Source: Sandaracinobacteroides sp039808025 (GTDB lineage Bacteria > Pseudomonadota > Alphaproteobacteria > Sphingomonadales > Sphingomonadaceae). Taken from it: 64,000 bases of DNA. The position numbers were made by a program, and so were the translations under genes. Each line of letters opens with the position of its first letter. The first letter of the stretch is position 1. The notes under the pieces were generated by a model. It searched no databases, was not told the DNA's origin, and worked only from the letters and a program-made list of their open reading frames with translations. Positions 35,332-44,868 of the stretch are shown here, in pieces. Where the stretch lies: positions 186,001-250,000 of the forward strand of contig JBDHSK010000004.1 of NCBI GenBank assembly GCA_039808025.1, read 5' to 3'.

Positions 35332-35371
35332 CCGGAACCGGCCATTTCACGACCAATCGCAGCCGCTCTGC

Positions 35372-35401
35372 TTGAAACTGGCAACTTTGCGACGATATAT
35401 G
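35372..35401 (+). promoter_or_regulatory. Promoter-like sequence for the BI-1 family gene
   Basis: TTGAAA (35372-35377) and TATATG (35396-35401) are 18 bases apart, about 40 bases before the start codon, in the 111-base gap after the permease gene. Confidence 0.4.
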
Positions 35402-35442
35402 GCGCATCATGCCGGATGGACCGGTAAGGAGAGGTATCGAAC

Positions 35443-36189
35443 ATGGCCAATCAGGTTGATCCGCGCCTTGACCGGCGCTTTGCGACCAGCCGACTGGGAG
35501 AAGCGGCGGCGCAATATGACGCCGGCCTGCGCGCACACATGCTGTCTGTTTACAATTACATGATGTCGGGCGTGCTGCTGACCGGGCTGGTGGCGCTGGG
35601 CATGGCTTATACCGGCGCCGTCAATGTGCTGTTCGATGGCGTGACCGGGCGACCCTCGGGGCTGGGCTGGATCGTGATGCTGGCGCCGCTCGCCTTCGTG
35701 TTCCTGCTGGGTTTTCGCTTCCAGCAGATGTCGGAAAGCGCGGTGAAGGGCCTGTTCTTCCTGTTCGCGGCGCTGATGGGCGCCTCGCTGTCGTCGATCT
35801 TCCTGATCTATACCGCGACGTCGATCGCCACCACCTTCTTCGCAACGGCCGCCGCCTTCGCCGGCCTCAGCCTCTATGGCTACACCACCAAACGCGATCT
35901 TACCCGCCTTGGCACCTTCCTCATCATGGGGGTGGTGGGCATTCTGGTGGCCATGCTGCTCAACTTCTTCCTGAAGTCGAGCGGGTTGTCGCTGGTGATC
36001 TCGATTCTGGGCGTACTGATATTTGCTGGCCTTACCGCCAGCGACACCCAGAAGATCCGCAACATGTATGATTATGTGGCGGGCACCGATATGGCGGGCA
36101 AGGCGGCGATCATGGGGGCGCTCACCCTCTATCTCGACTTTATCAACCTGTTCCAGTTCCTGCTCGCCTTTCTCGGCAACCGCGAATAG
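35443..36189 (+). CDS. Bax inhibitor-1/YccA family membrane protein
   Basis: A 248-residue protein with seven hydrophobic helices after an N-terminal cytoplasmic stretch (NQVDPRLDRRFATSRLGEAA). Family features are LRAHMLSVYNYMMSGVLLTGLVA in parts, FGFRFQQMSESAVKGLFF, and the C-terminal LYLDFINLFQFLLAFLGNRE with the paired Asp residues of the BI-1 pore region (ASDTQKIRNMYDY). BI-1 homologues are calcium-leak-type or FtsH-interacting membrane proteins; role here is unknown. A very strong terminator at 36233-36263 ends the transcript. Confidence 0.93.
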   Translation: MANQVDPRLDRRFATSRLGEAAAQYDAGLRAHMLSVYNYMMSGVLLTGLVALGMAYTGAVNVLFDGVTGRPSGLGWIVMLAPLAFVFLLGFRFQQMSESAVKGLFFLFAALMGASLSSIFLIYTATSIATTFFATAAAFAGLSLYGYTTKRDLTRLGTFLIMGVVGILVAMLLNFFLKSSGLSLVISILGVLIFAGLTASDTQKIRNMYDYVAGTDMAGKAAIMGALTLYLDFINLFQFLLAFLGNRE

Positions 36190-36232
36190 GCCTGATCAGG
36201 CCACCGGCCCCCGGGTCGGTTGACATCTCCAG

Positions 36233-36263
36233 AGCCCGGCGGACAAGCTCCGCCGGGCTTTTT
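36233..36263 (+). terminator. Rho-independent terminator
   Basis: AGCCCGGCGG (36233-36242) pairs perfectly with CCGCCGGGCT (36250-36259) around a 7-base loop, followed by TTTT. This is the cleanest intrinsic terminator in the window and ends the BI-1 gene transcript before the cbb3 locus. Confidence 0.92.
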
Positions 36264-36558
36264 GCTTGCCGGCGTCAGGCAGCCGATCAGGGATGTCCGG
36301 ACAGGCCTGCTGAGTGCCTGCGACCAAATGCCGTATCCCCCACGGGAAAATCCGGAAGCTAAAGGCGGCAGTTCTCAGATCGGGGTGCGGTTCGGCCTTG
36401 CGGGCCGATCGTGCAGTGAGCGCCGCCCTGCGGCTGCTTCCCTTTCCAGCCGGAATGCCGCATAGGTGCTTTCGGACAATCATCAGGGACATCCGGTTGT
36501 CTGCTCTGTGGCGACGGCCGATGATCGACAGGTTCAGGCGGGCGAAAGGCACGAGTGC
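36264..36558 (+). promoter_or_regulatory. Leader and control region of the cbb3 oxidase operon
   Basis: This 295-base stretch holds no convincing gene. It contains the perfect palindrome TGTCCGGACA (36294-36303). The block CAGGGATGTCCGG there is echoed by CAGGGACATCCGG near 36484-36496. TCGGCC-N5-GGCCGA forms a hairpin near 36391-36408. A weak promoter-like pair, TTGTCT (36497-36502) and GATGAT (36520-36525), has a 17-base spacer. I find no TTGAT-N4-ATCAA FNR/FixK box. RegA sites are too degenerate to call by eye. Confidence 0.5.
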
Positions 36559-38223
36559 ATGAGCATTTTATTTCAGACAGGGGCCTACATGCTGGCCGCC
36601 ATCATGGCGTTGTTCATGATTGCGACGGCTGCCACCTGGCCCTTTGCCGTACACGGGGTGATCATCCTGCTGGCGGCCATCGCGGCCGCGGCCTACACGC
36701 TGCGGCGCACCCGTTTTGCTCCCTCGGGGGCGTGGATCCTGCCCGACCATCCCGAGGAAAAATATCAGGATGATGTCATCCGTGCCGGGGTGATCGCCAC
36801 GGTGTTCTGGGGTGCGGTAGGCCTGCTGATGGGGGTGGTGATTGCAGCGCAGCTGTCCTATCCGCTGCTCAACCTCGATACCGAATTCACCACCTTCGGC
36901 CGGTTGCGGCCGGTGCACACCTCGGGCGTGGTGTTCGCCTTCTGCGGCAACGCGCTGATCGCCACCAGCTTCTGGGTGGTGCAGCGCACCTGCCGGGCGC
37001 GTCTGGCGTTCGGCAATCTGTCGTGGTTCGTGTTCTGGGGCTACCAGCTGTTCCTGGTGCTGGCGGCCAGCGGCTATGTGCTGGGGGTCACCCAGTCGCG
37101 CGAATATGCCGAGCCGGAATGGTATGTCGATCTGTGGCTGACCATCGTGTGGGTTGCCTATTTCGCCGTCTATATCGGCACCATCGTCAAGCGCCGCGAG
37201 CCGCACATCTATGTGGCGAACTGGTTCTACCTGGCGTTCATCGTGACGATCGCCATGCTGCACATCGTCAACAACCTGGCGGTTCCGGCCGGCCTGTCCG
37301 ACAAGTCCTACTCGCTGTTCTCGGGGGTTCAGGACGCGCTGACCCAGTGGTGGTATGGCCATAACGCCGTCGCCTTCTTCCTGACGGTGCCGTTCCTTGC
37401 CATGATGTATTACTTCATCCCCAAGCAGGTGAACCGGCCGATCTATTCCTACCGGCTGTCGATCGTGCACTTCTGGTCGCTGATCTTCCTCTATATCTGG
37501 GCGGGGCCCCACCACCTGCACTTCACGGCTTTGCCCGACTGGGCGCAGATCCTCGGCATGGTGTTTTCGGTGATGCTGTGGATGCCGAGCTGGGGCGGCA
37601 TGATCAACGGCCTGATGACGCTCGATGGTGCGTGGGACAAGATCCGCACCGACCCGATCGTGCGCATGTTCGTGGCAGCCCTTGCCTTCTATGGCATGGC
37701 CACGTTTGAAGGGCCGCTGCTGTCGGTGCGCACGGTGAACGCGCTGTCGCACTATACCGACTGGACCATCGGCCACGTTCATGCCGGCGCCCTGGGCTGG
37801 AACGGGCTGATCACCTTTGCCAGCGTGTATTTCCTGGTGCCGCGCCTGTGGCACCGCGAGCGCATGTATTCGGTGCGGATGATCAACTGGCACTTCTGGC
37901 TGTCGATGGCGGGAATCGTGCTTTATGCCTCGTCGATGTGGGTGGCGGGCATCATGCAGGGACTGATGTGGCGCGAATTCAACGCCGAGGGCTACCTCGT
38001 CTATTCGTTCGCCGAAGTCGTCGCGGCCATGCACCCCTATTATGTCATCCGCATGCTGGGCGGGGTGCTGTTCCTGTCGGGCATGGTGGTGATGGTTTAT
38101 AACGTGTGGCGCACCATCCGGGGCGACCTGCGCAACGAAGCGCCGCTGGACACCGGCGCTGACTACCAGGCCGCTGCCGACCGGCCGCTGCCGCCCGAAC
38201 ACCAACCGGCCCCTGCCGAATAA
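36559..38223 (+). CDS. ccoN: Cytochrome cbb3 oxidase subunit I (CcoN)
   Basis: Catalytic subunit of the high-affinity cbb3 oxygen reductase, holding the low-spin heme b and the heme b3-CuB centre. The 554-residue protein is polytopic. The subunit I pattern is present: RPVHTSGVVFAFCGNALIATSFW (in parts) with a heme histidine, a loop WWYGHNAVAFFLT with the CuB/cross-link region, IWAGPHHLHFTALPDW with the CuB histidines, and WTIGHVHAGALGWNG with heme ligands. The ATG at 36559 gives an N-terminus rich in hydrophobics; an in-frame start upstream at 36466 has no support. Followed after 13 bases by ccoO. Confidence 0.97.
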   Translation: MSILFQTGAYMLAAIMALFMIATAATWPFAVHGVIILLAAIAAAAYTLRRTRFAPSGAWILPDHPEEKYQDDVIRAGVIATVFWGAVGLLMGVVIAAQLSYPLLNLDTEFTTFGRLRPVHTSGVVFAFCGNALIATSFWVVQRTCRARLAFGNLSWFVFWGYQLFLVLAASGYVLGVTQSREYAEPEWYVDLWLTIVWVAYFAVYIGTIVKRREPHIYVANWFYLAFIVTIAMLHIVNNLAVPAGLSDKSYSLFSGVQDALTQWWYGHNAVAFFLTVPFLAMMYYFIPKQVNRPIYSYRLSIVHFWSLIFLYIWAGPHHLHFTALPDWAQILGMVFSVMLWMPSWGGMINGLMTLDGAWDKIRTDPIVRMFVAALAFYGMATFEGPLLSVRTVNALSHYTDWTIGHVHAGALGWNGLITFASVYFLVPRLWHRERMYSVRMINWHFWLSMAGIVLYASSMWVAGIMQGLMWREFNAEGYLVYSFAEVVAAMHPYYVIRMLGGVLFLSGMVVMVYNVWRTIRGDLRNEAPLDTGADYQAAADRPLPPEHQPAPAE

Positions 38224-38236
38224 GGACCGAGCGATC

Positions 38237-38959
38237 ATGCAATTCTCTCATGGGAAGATCGAGCGCAATGTCACCATCCTGGCGGTGCTGACGCTCATTG
38301 TCGTGGCGATCGGCGGGCTGGTGCAGATCGCCCCGCTGTTCTGGCTGCACAACACCATCGAGAAGGTGGAAGGGGTGCGCCCCTATACGCCGCTCGAACT
38401 GGTGGGGCGCAACATCTATGTGCGCGAAGGCTGCTACACCTGCCACTCGCAGATGATCCGGCCGCTGCGCGACGAGAACGAGCGTTATGGCCATTACAGC
38501 CTCGCGGCCGAAAGCATGTATGACCACCCGTTCCAGTGGGGGTCCAAGCGCACCGGGCCGGATCTGGCGCGGGTGGGCGGCCGCTATTCCGATGAATGGC
38601 ATGTCCAGCACCTGTCGGACCCGCGCCAGGTGGTTCCGGAATCGGTGATGCCGGGCTATGCCTTCCTGAAGAACAAGGATCTGCACATTCCCGATATCGC
38701 CAACCACCTGAAGGCCAACCGGGTGGCAGGCGTTCCCTACAGCGACGATCAGATCAGCAATGCCACTGCCGATCTGGTGGCGCAGGCAACCCCTGATGCC
38801 GATACCGAGGGTCTGGCGGGGCGCTATGGCAAGGTGCAGGCGCGCGATTTCGACGGCAACCCGGCGCGGCTGACCGAGATGGACGCCCTTGTCGCCTATC
38901 TGCAGGTTCTGGGAACCATGGTCGATTTCAGCACCTATCGCCCGGTGGCGAGCCGCTGA
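38237..38959 (+). CDS. ccoO: Cytochrome cbb3 oxidase subunit II (CcoO)
   Basis: Membrane-anchored monoheme cytochrome c subunit that passes electrons to CcoN. The 240-residue protein has one N-terminal helix (VTILAVLTLIVVAIGGLVQI) and a periplasmic heme c site CYTCH at 66-70. A distal methionine is likely in VVPESVMPGYAFL. ELVGRNIYVREG directly precedes the heme motif, as in the family. The ribosome site TAAGGA contains the ccoN stop. Its TGA overlaps the ccoQ ATG by one base. Confidence 0.97.
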   Translation: MQFSHGKIERNVTILAVLTLIVVAIGGLVQIAPLFWLHNTIEKVEGVRPYTPLELVGRNIYVREGCYTCHSQMIRPLRDENERYGHYSLAAESMYDHPFQWGSKRTGPDLARVGGRYSDEWHVQHLSDPRQVVPESVMPGYAFLKNKDLHIPDIANHLKANRVAGVPYSDDQISNATADLVAQATPDADTEGLAGRYGKVQARDFDGNPARLTEMDALVAYLQVLGTMVDFSTYRPVASR

Positions 38960-39120
38960 TGGATTACAACAGCCTTCGCCATTTCGCGGATAGCTGGGGG
39001 CTGGTGCTGCTCGGACTGATGTTCGTGGTGGCAGTGGGAATGGCGCTGCGACCGGGGGCAAGGCGCCACCATGACGAAGCGCAGATGATACCCCTTCGGG
39101 ACGAAGAGGCAGACCAATGA
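38959..39120 (+). CDS. ccoQ: Cytochrome cbb3 oxidase subunit CcoQ
   Basis: A 53-residue single-helix protein, beginning MDYNSLRHFADSWGLVLLGL with the membrane segment at about 14-31 and a charged C-terminus ending EEADQ. CcoQ subunits are small membrane proteins that stabilise the core complex. It is identified by length, single helix and position between ccoO and ccoP. The start overlaps the ccoO stop and the stop overlaps the ccoP start (ATGA), so it is translated as part of the chain. Confidence 0.92.
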   Translation: MDYNSLRHFADSWGLVLLGLMFVVAVGMALRPGARRHHDEAQMIPLRDEEADQ

Positions 39121-39977
39121 AGAAAGAGCCGAAACAGTCGGTATCGACCACCGGACACGAGTGGGACGGGATCGAGGAGCTGAACAACCCGCTGCCGCGC
39201 TGGTGGCTCTGGGTGTGGTATGTCACCATTGCCTTTTCGCTGCTCTGGGTCATCCTCTATCCGGCATGGCCCGGCATCACCGGCAGCACACCCGGCTTGC
39301 TTGGCTATTCCAGCCGCGCCGCCGTCAAGCAGCAGATTGCCGATGTCGACGCCAGCCGTCAGGCCGTGCTGAAGGATCTGACCTCGATCCCCATCGACCA
39401 GCTTCCCCAGCACCCCGAACTGCTGAGGGCCGCTGTTGCCGGCGGGCAATCGGCATTCAAGGTGTATTGCGTGCAGTGCCATGGCTCAGGCGCAGCCGGA
39501 AGCAAGGGCTACCCTAACCTCAACGATGACGACTGGCTGTGGGGTGGCGACATTGCCGCCATTTACCAGACCATCCAGCACGGCATCCGTCAGCCCGGCG
39601 ATGATGAAACCCGCACGTCGGCGATGCCGGCGTTCGGCCGAGACGGCATGCTGACGGCCGGCGAAGTGGATGCGGTGGTCGAATATGTGCTGACCCTGTC
39701 GCACCAGAAGGCCAATGCGGCGCTGGCGGCCCGTGGTGCACCGATCTTCGAGCAGCAGTGTGCGGCCTGCCACGGCCCTGATGGGAAGGGCGTTCGCGAT
39801 TTCGGCGGACCCAATCTCACCGATGCCATCTGGCTTTATGGCGGCAGCCGCGAAGACATTCACAACACCGTGTGGAACGCGCACGCCGGCGTGATGCCGG
39901 CGTGGAAGGGGCATCTCTCCGATGCCACCATCCGCAAGCTGGCTGCTTATGTGCACAGTCTGGGAGGAGGAGAGTAG
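39117..39977 (+). CDS. ccoP: Cytochrome cbb3 oxidase subunit III (CcoP)
   Basis: Diheme cytochrome c subunit that receives electrons from soluble cytochromes. The 286-residue protein has an N-terminal cytoplasmic stretch with the usual EWDGIEELNNPLPRWWLWVWY, a membrane helix (about 29-50) and two heme c motifs, CVQCH (118-122) and CAACH (215-219). The second heme domain ends in VMPAWKG, the likely methionine ligand. It starts in an ATGA overlap with ccoQ and is followed after 3 bases by ccoG with a strong GGAGGAGGAGAG ribosome site. Confidence 0.97.
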   Translation: MKKEPKQSVSTTGHEWDGIEELNNPLPRWWLWVWYVTIAFSLLWVILYPAWPGITGSTPGLLGYSSRAAVKQQIADVDASRQAVLKDLTSIPIDQLPQHPELLRAAVAGGQSAFKVYCVQCHGSGAAGSKGYPNLNDDDWLWGGDIAAIYQTIQHGIRQPGDDETRTSAMPAFGRDGMLTAGEVDAVVEYVLTLSHQKANAALAARGAPIFEQQCAACHGPDGKGVRDFGGPNLTDAIWLYGGSREDIHNTVWNAHAGVMPAWKGHLSDATIRKLAAYVHSLGGGE

Positions 39978-39980
39978 ACA

Positions 39981-41441
39981 ATGGCCGACACGCTGGAGCC
40001 GGTCCCCTCCCCGGCAGGCGGTGCAAGCCTCTACAAGAAGCGGGTTAAAGTCTATCCCAAGGCGGTGCGCGGGTCGTTCCGGCGGATGAAGTGGATCATC
40101 CTCGTCCTCACGCTCACCATCTATTATGTCACGCCGTGGCTGCGCTGGGACCGCGGCCCCTATGCCCCCAACCAGGCCGTTCTGGTCGATCTGGCCGGTC
40201 GGCGGTTCTTCTTCGGTCCCATCGAGATCTGGCCGCAGGAATTCTATTATGTCGCCGGGTTGCTGATCATGGCCGGAATCGGCCTGTTCCTGGTGACCAG
40301 TGCCTTCGGCCGCGCCTGGTGCGGCTATACCTGCCCGCAAACCGTGTGGACCGATCTGTTCATGCTGGTCGAGCGTTGGATCGAGGGTGACCGCAACGCC
40401 CGCATGCGCTTCGACAAGCAGCCGTGGACAGCGGGCAAGATTGCCAGGCGCACCAGCCTGCACGCGGTGTGGCTGCTGATCGCGCTGGTGACGGGCGGCG
40501 CCTGGGTATTCTATTTCGCCGATGCCCCCACCCTGTTCCGCCAGCTGATCACCGGGAAGGCGCCGCTGGTCGCCTATGGCACCATCGCCCTGCTGACCGG
40601 CACCACCTACTGGCTGGCGGGGTGGATGCGCGAGCAGGTCTGCACCTACATGTGTCCGTGGCCGCGCATCCAGACGGCCATGATGGATGAAGACAGCTTC
40701 ACCGTCACCTACAAGGGCTGGCGCGGCGAGAAGCGCGGCAGCGTCAAGGCGGCCGAGCTTGACCCGGAGATCGGCGATTGTGTCGATTGCATGGCCTGCG
40801 TCAACGTCTGCCCCACCGGAATCGATATTCGCAACGGCCCGCAGCTGGAGTGCATCACCTGCGCCCTGTGCATCGACGCCTGCAACGATGTGATGGACAA
40901 GCTTGAGCGTCCGCGCGACCTGATCGGCTACACCACCTTGAAGCGCGACGCCGCCGAGGCGCGCGGTGAAAAGCTGAAGCCGATCTGGCACACGCTGCTG
41001 CGCCCGCGCATCCTTGTGTATTTCGCGGTGTGGGCCGCGATCGGCGTGCTGATGCTGGTGGTTCTGGCGGGGCGGGAGCGCACCGACATGCTGGTCTCGC
41101 AGGATCGCAACCCCTTGTATGTGCAGTTGTCCGACGGTGAAATCCGCAACGGCTATACCATCAAGGTCATCAACAAGGAGCAGCGCCCCCGCGATTTCAC
41201 CGTCTCGATGACGGGGCTGGCCGGCGCCCGTCTCTCTGATCCGCTGGCCGGAGGCGAACCCGAGCCGACCCTGACGATGACTGTTCCTGCCGATGCCGTG
41301 GCGACGGCGCATGTGCAGGTGCGGGCGCCGGCTGCCAGCCTTGGCGGCAAGGAGCACCACAGCTTCACCTTCGTTGCCCGGGCGGTCGACGGAGAAGATA
41401 CTGCCAGCAAGGACGCGCGCTTTTCAGGGCCGGCGCAATGA
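39981..41441 (+). CDS. ccoG: Cbb3 oxidase accessory protein CcoG (FixG/RdxA)
   Basis: Polytopic iron-sulfur protein that reduces copper for CuB assembly in cbb3 oxidases. The 486-residue protein has membrane helices at about 37-53, 92-110, 160-178, 192-208 and 340-360. A CxxxC motif (CGYTCPQTVW) is followed by a second cysteine cluster CTYMCPWPRIQ and two ferredoxin-type 4Fe-4S motifs, CVDCMACVNVCPTGIDI and CITCALCIDACNDVMD. The C-terminus is a periplasmic Ig-like domain. It overlaps ccoH by 4 bases. Confidence 0.96.
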   Translation: MADTLEPVPSPAGGASLYKKRVKVYPKAVRGSFRRMKWIILVLTLTIYYVTPWLRWDRGPYAPNQAVLVDLAGRRFFFGPIEIWPQEFYYVAGLLIMAGIGLFLVTSAFGRAWCGYTCPQTVWTDLFMLVERWIEGDRNARMRFDKQPWTAGKIARRTSLHAVWLLIALVTGGAWVFYFADAPTLFRQLITGKAPLVAYGTIALLTGTTYWLAGWMREQVCTYMCPWPRIQTAMMDEDSFTVTYKGWRGEKRGSVKAAELDPEIGDCVDCMACVNVCPTGIDIRNGPQLECITCALCIDACNDVMDKLERPRDLIGYTTLKRDAAEARGEKLKPIWHTLLRPRILVYFAVWAAIGVLMLVVLAGRERTDMLVSQDRNPLYVQLSDGEIRNGYTIKVINKEQRPRDFTVSMTGLAGARLSDPLAGGEPEPTLTMTVPADAVATAHVQVRAPAASLGGKEHHSFTFVARAVDGEDTASKDARFSGPAQ

Positions 41442-41899
41442 GCGGCCGCTTCACCGGCCGCCATCTGGCGATCATTCTGGTGGCGGGCTTTGGCGTCATC
41501 ATTGCCGTCAATCTGGTGATGGCAGTGCTTGCCACCCGCACCTTCCCCGGCCTTATCGTCGAGAACAGCTATGTGGCGAGCCAGGAGTTCAATGCGGGCC
41601 TGAAGGCCGGGCGTGAACAGAAGCAACTGGGCTGGACGGTGGCGTCGATGGTCGATGCCGGCCGGCTGATCGTCGATGTGCGTAACGCCAGCGGTGAGCC
41701 ATTGCGGGGCGCCCGGGTCGAGGCGACGGTCATTCACCCGGTGGGCGGCGTTCCCCCGCAGACCTTCACGCTGGCTATGGGGCCCGACGAGCGCTGGCAC
41801 AGCCCCCGGACACTGGGCGCAGGCCAGTGGGAGCTGGAACTGCTGATCAGACGCGATGGCAAGGATTTCTGGCAGCATGACCGCCTGACGGTGGACTGA
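41438..41899 (+). CDS. ccoH: Cbb3 oxidase assembly protein CcoH (FixH)
   Basis: A 153-residue single-pass membrane protein needed for stability of cbb3 assembly intermediates. The helix RHLAIILVAGFGVIIAVNLV at about 8-30 is followed by a periplasmic beta domain with the family features TFPGLIVENSYVASQEFN and VTVD-like ends (ERWHSPRTLGAGQWELEL). It begins in a 4-base overlap with ccoG and its TGA overlaps the ccoI start, so it is translationally coupled on both sides. Assignment rests on the FixH pattern and gene order. Confidence 0.94.
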   Translation: MSGRFTGRHLAIILVAGFGVIIAVNLVMAVLATRTFPGLIVENSYVASQEFNAGLKAGREQKQLGWTVASMVDAGRLIVDVRNASGEPLRGARVEATVIHPVGGVPPQTFTLAMGPDERWHSPRTLGAGQWELELLIRRDGKDFWQHDRLTVD

Positions 41900-44100
41900 T
41901 GGCGACCATCGCCCCGTCCGCTCCGTCCGCCCCGTCGGCGCTTGGCGCCTTCACCACCAGTGTTGCGCCGGGCAAGCTGCGGATCGACCTGCACGTTCCC
42001 GGAATCCACTGCGCCGGCTGCATCCGCAAGGTGGAAGGGGCGGTGCGGCCGCTGGCCGGCGTGACCACGGCCCGGGTCAACTTCACCACCCGGCGGCTGG
42101 CCGTCGAGTGGGAGGAGGGGCGGCTGGCCCCCGAGGCCATCGTCGCCGCTGTCGAGGATGCCGGATTCGAGGCGCGGCCGTTCAACCCCGCCGATGCCGC
42201 CGCCACCACCGGAGACCCGCAGTCGCGGCGGCTGCTGACAGCGATGGCGGTGGCGGGCTTTGCCGCCATGAACATCATGCTGCTGTCGGTCTCGGTATGG
42301 TCGGGGGCCGACGGCGCGACCCGCCACCTGTTCCATATCCTCTCGGCAGCGATTGCCATTCCCGCCATCGCCTATTCCGGCCGCCCGTTCTTCGCCTCGG
42401 CGCTGATGGCGCTGCGGCACGGCCGCACCAACATGGATGTTCCGGTGTCGATCGGCATCGTGCTGGCAAGCGGCATCAGCTTTCACGAGATGCTGACCGA
42501 TCAGCCACATGTGTGGTTCGATGGCGTCACCATGCTGCTGTTCTTCCTGCTGGTGGGGCGCTATCTCGATTCGGTGATGCGCGACCGGGCGCGGGCCGGG
42601 GTCGCCACCTTGATGAAGCAGGTGGCGCGCGGTGCGCTGGTGCTGGCGCCCGACGGCAGCGAGGAATACCGGCCGCTGGAATCGATCGCCCCCAACATGC
42701 TGGTGCTGGTGCCGGCCGGAGAACGGGTGCCGGTCGATGGCACGGTGATGAGCGGCTCGTCGGCGCTCGACCGTTCTCTGGTGACCGGTGAAAGCCTGCC
42801 CGAAGCCGTGGCCCCGGGCGCCGACGTGCTGGCAGGCACCCTCAACCTCGATGCGCCGCTGACCATCAAGGCGACCAGGGTGGGCGAAGACAGCTTCATC
42901 GGCCAGGTGGTGCGGCTGATGGAGGTGGCCGAGGGTGGCCGCGCCCGCTATGTGCGGGTCGCTGACCGTGCCGCCCGTCTTTATGCCCCGGTCGTGCACC
43001 TGACGGCGCTGTGCACGCTGATCGGCTGGCTGCTGGTGGGGGCGGGCTGGCATCAGGCGCTGGTCACCGCGACGGCGGTGCTGATCATCACCTGCCCGTG
43101 CGCGCTTGGGCTTGCCGTTCCGGCCGTGCAGGTGATGGCCGCCAACCTGCTGATGCAGCGCGGTGTGCTGATCAAGGATGGCGGCGCGCTGGAACGGCTG
43201 GCCGAGGTGGATGCTGTGGTGTTCGACAAGACCGGAACGCTGACGTTGGGGCGGCCCACCCCGATTGACGGTCTGCCGCTGGCCGCAGAGACGCTGGCGC
43301 TGGCCGCCGGGCTTGCCCGCCAGAGCACCCACCCGCTGTCGCGGGCGCTGTGGCAGGCCGCCCGCGAACAGGGCGTGACGGCGGCCGCCGTTGACGAAGC
43401 GCGGGAAATCCCCGGTTGCGGCATGGAGGCGATGGTGGCGGGGCTGCGGCTGCGTCTTGGCCGTCCCGACTGGGTGGGGGTGGACGTCGATCAGGGCACC
43501 CACCCCGACGCCCTGACCCTGGCGTTCCGGCGTGGCGACGCCCCGGCGACGATCATGCACTTCACCGACCCGGTCCGCCCCGAGGCGCGGGAGGCCATCG
43601 ACAGCCTGAAACAGCGCGGGCTTGCCATCACCATTCTTTCGGGCGACCGCGAGGAGGCCGTGGCGGCAGTGGCGGCCTCGCTGGGGGTCGCGGGCTGGCA
43701 CGCCCGGCTTACCCCCGCCGACAAGCTGGGCCACATCCGCCAGATGGCAGCGACAGGGCAGCGGGTGCTGGTGGTGGGCGACGGGTTGAACGACGCCCCG
43801 GCGCTGGCAGCCGGCCATGCCTCGATGGCGCCCTCGACGGCCAGCGATGCCGGGCAGACCGCCGCCGATCTGCTGTTCCTCAGGGATTCGCTGATGGCGG
43901 TGCCGGTGGCGTTACAGGTGGCGGCTGCGGCCGACCGGCATGTGAAGCAGAATTTTGTGGCCGCCATCGGCTACAACCTGCTGGCCGTGCCGATTGCCAT
44001 TCTGGGCTATGCCACGCCGATGATCGCCGCGATCGCCATGTCGACATCGTCGATTCTGGTGGTTGCCAATGCCCTGCGTCTGCGCTGGAGCGTGCGATGA
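41899..44100 (+). CDS. ccoI: Copper-exporting P1B-type ATPase CcoI (FixI/CtpA)
   Basis: Copper transporter of the inner membrane that supplies Cu to CuB of the cbb3 oxidase. The 733-residue protein has an N-terminal metal-binding domain with GIHCAGC (Cys38, Cys41), membrane helices, the TGES actuator motif (VTGESLPEA), the ion-path CPC at 399-401 (ITCPCALGLAVPA), the phosphorylated Asp443 in DKTGTLTLG and the hinge VGDGLNDAPAL. It is the usual partner of CcoG in cbb3 assembly. The start overlaps the ccoH stop (TGATGG). Confidence 0.96.
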   Translation: MATIAPSAPSAPSALGAFTTSVAPGKLRIDLHVPGIHCAGCIRKVEGAVRPLAGVTTARVNFTTRRLAVEWEEGRLAPEAIVAAVEDAGFEARPFNPADAAATTGDPQSRRLLTAMAVAGFAAMNIMLLSVSVWSGADGATRHLFHILSAAIAIPAIAYSGRPFFASALMALRHGRTNMDVPVSIGIVLASGISFHEMLTDQPHVWFDGVTMLLFFLLVGRYLDSVMRDRARAGVATLMKQVARGALVLAPDGSEEYRPLESIAPNMLVLVPAGERVPVDGTVMSGSSALDRSLVTGESLPEAVAPGADVLAGTLNLDAPLTIKATRVGEDSFIGQVVRLMEVAEGGRARYVRVADRAARLYAPVVHLTALCTLIGWLLVGAGWHQALVTATAVLIITCPCALGLAVPAVQVMAANLLMQRGVLIKDGGALERLAEVDAVVFDKTGTLTLGRPTPIDGLPLAAETLALAAGLARQSTHPLSRALWQAAREQGVTAAAVDEAREIPGCGMEAMVAGLRLRLGRPDWVGVDVDQGTHPDALTLAFRRGDAPATIMHFTDPVRPEAREAIDSLKQRGLAITILSGDREEAVAAVAASLGVAGWHARLTPADKLGHIRQMAATGQRVLVVGDGLNDAPALAAGHASMAPSTASDAGQTAADLLFLRDSLMAVPVALQVAAAADRHVKQNFVAAIGYNLLAVPIAILGYATPMIAAIAMSTSSILVVANALRLRWSVR

Positions 44101-44312
44101 ATACGCTGGGGGTACTGATCCCCATTGCGCTGGCTGCCGGCATCATCGCGCTGGTCGCCTTCCTGTGGTCGGTGCGTTCGGGCCAGTATGAAGATCTCGA
44201 CGGTGCAGCGCATCGCGTCCTGCTCGATGACGAGCCCGACGATGACAAGGTGGCTGGCGTCGGCCGCGACCGTCAGGATAAGCGGCAAGACAGCGGCAAC
44301 AGTCAGCCCTGA
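44097..44312 (+). CDS. ccoS: Cbb3 oxidase maturation protein CcoS
   Basis: A 71-residue membrane protein: one helix (VLIPIALAAGIIALVAFLWSV) and then an SGQYEDLDGAAHRVLLDDEPD motif, the hallmark SGQ(Y/F)DDLD of CcoS. CcoS is needed for cofactor insertion into CcoN. It begins in an ATGA overlap with ccoI and is the last gene of the cbb3 locus. The acidic, charged tail (DKRQDSGNSQP) is longer than in most homologues; this may be normal variation. Confidence 0.94.
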   Translation: MNTLGVLIPIALAAGIIALVAFLWSVRSGQYEDLDGAAHRVLLDDEPDDDKVAGVGRDRQDKRQDSGNSQP

Positions 44313-44385
44313 CAGCGGGCTTTCCTTTTGTCGTGAGTGCCGCCATGATTGGCAGGCACTTGCCGTTAAAGGGGGTTGGGAATCC

Positions 44386-44868
<483 letters not shown>

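Noticed and set aside
36264..36558. FNR/FixK box before ccoN
   Set aside because: I looked for TTGAT-N4-ATCAA on both strands and found none, nor a close variant.
39486..41360. A 624-residue open frame antisense to ccoP and ccoG
   Set aside because: The plus-strand genes are unmistakable (heme and iron-sulfur motifs). The antisense frame is low-complexity and lacks any recognisable domain.
44351..44365. TGGCAGGCACTTGC before the glutathione peroxidase gene, resembling a sigma-54 promoter
   Set aside because: The GG to GC spacing is 9 rather than 10 bases, which sigma-54 does not tolerate; it is better explained as part of a small hairpin.
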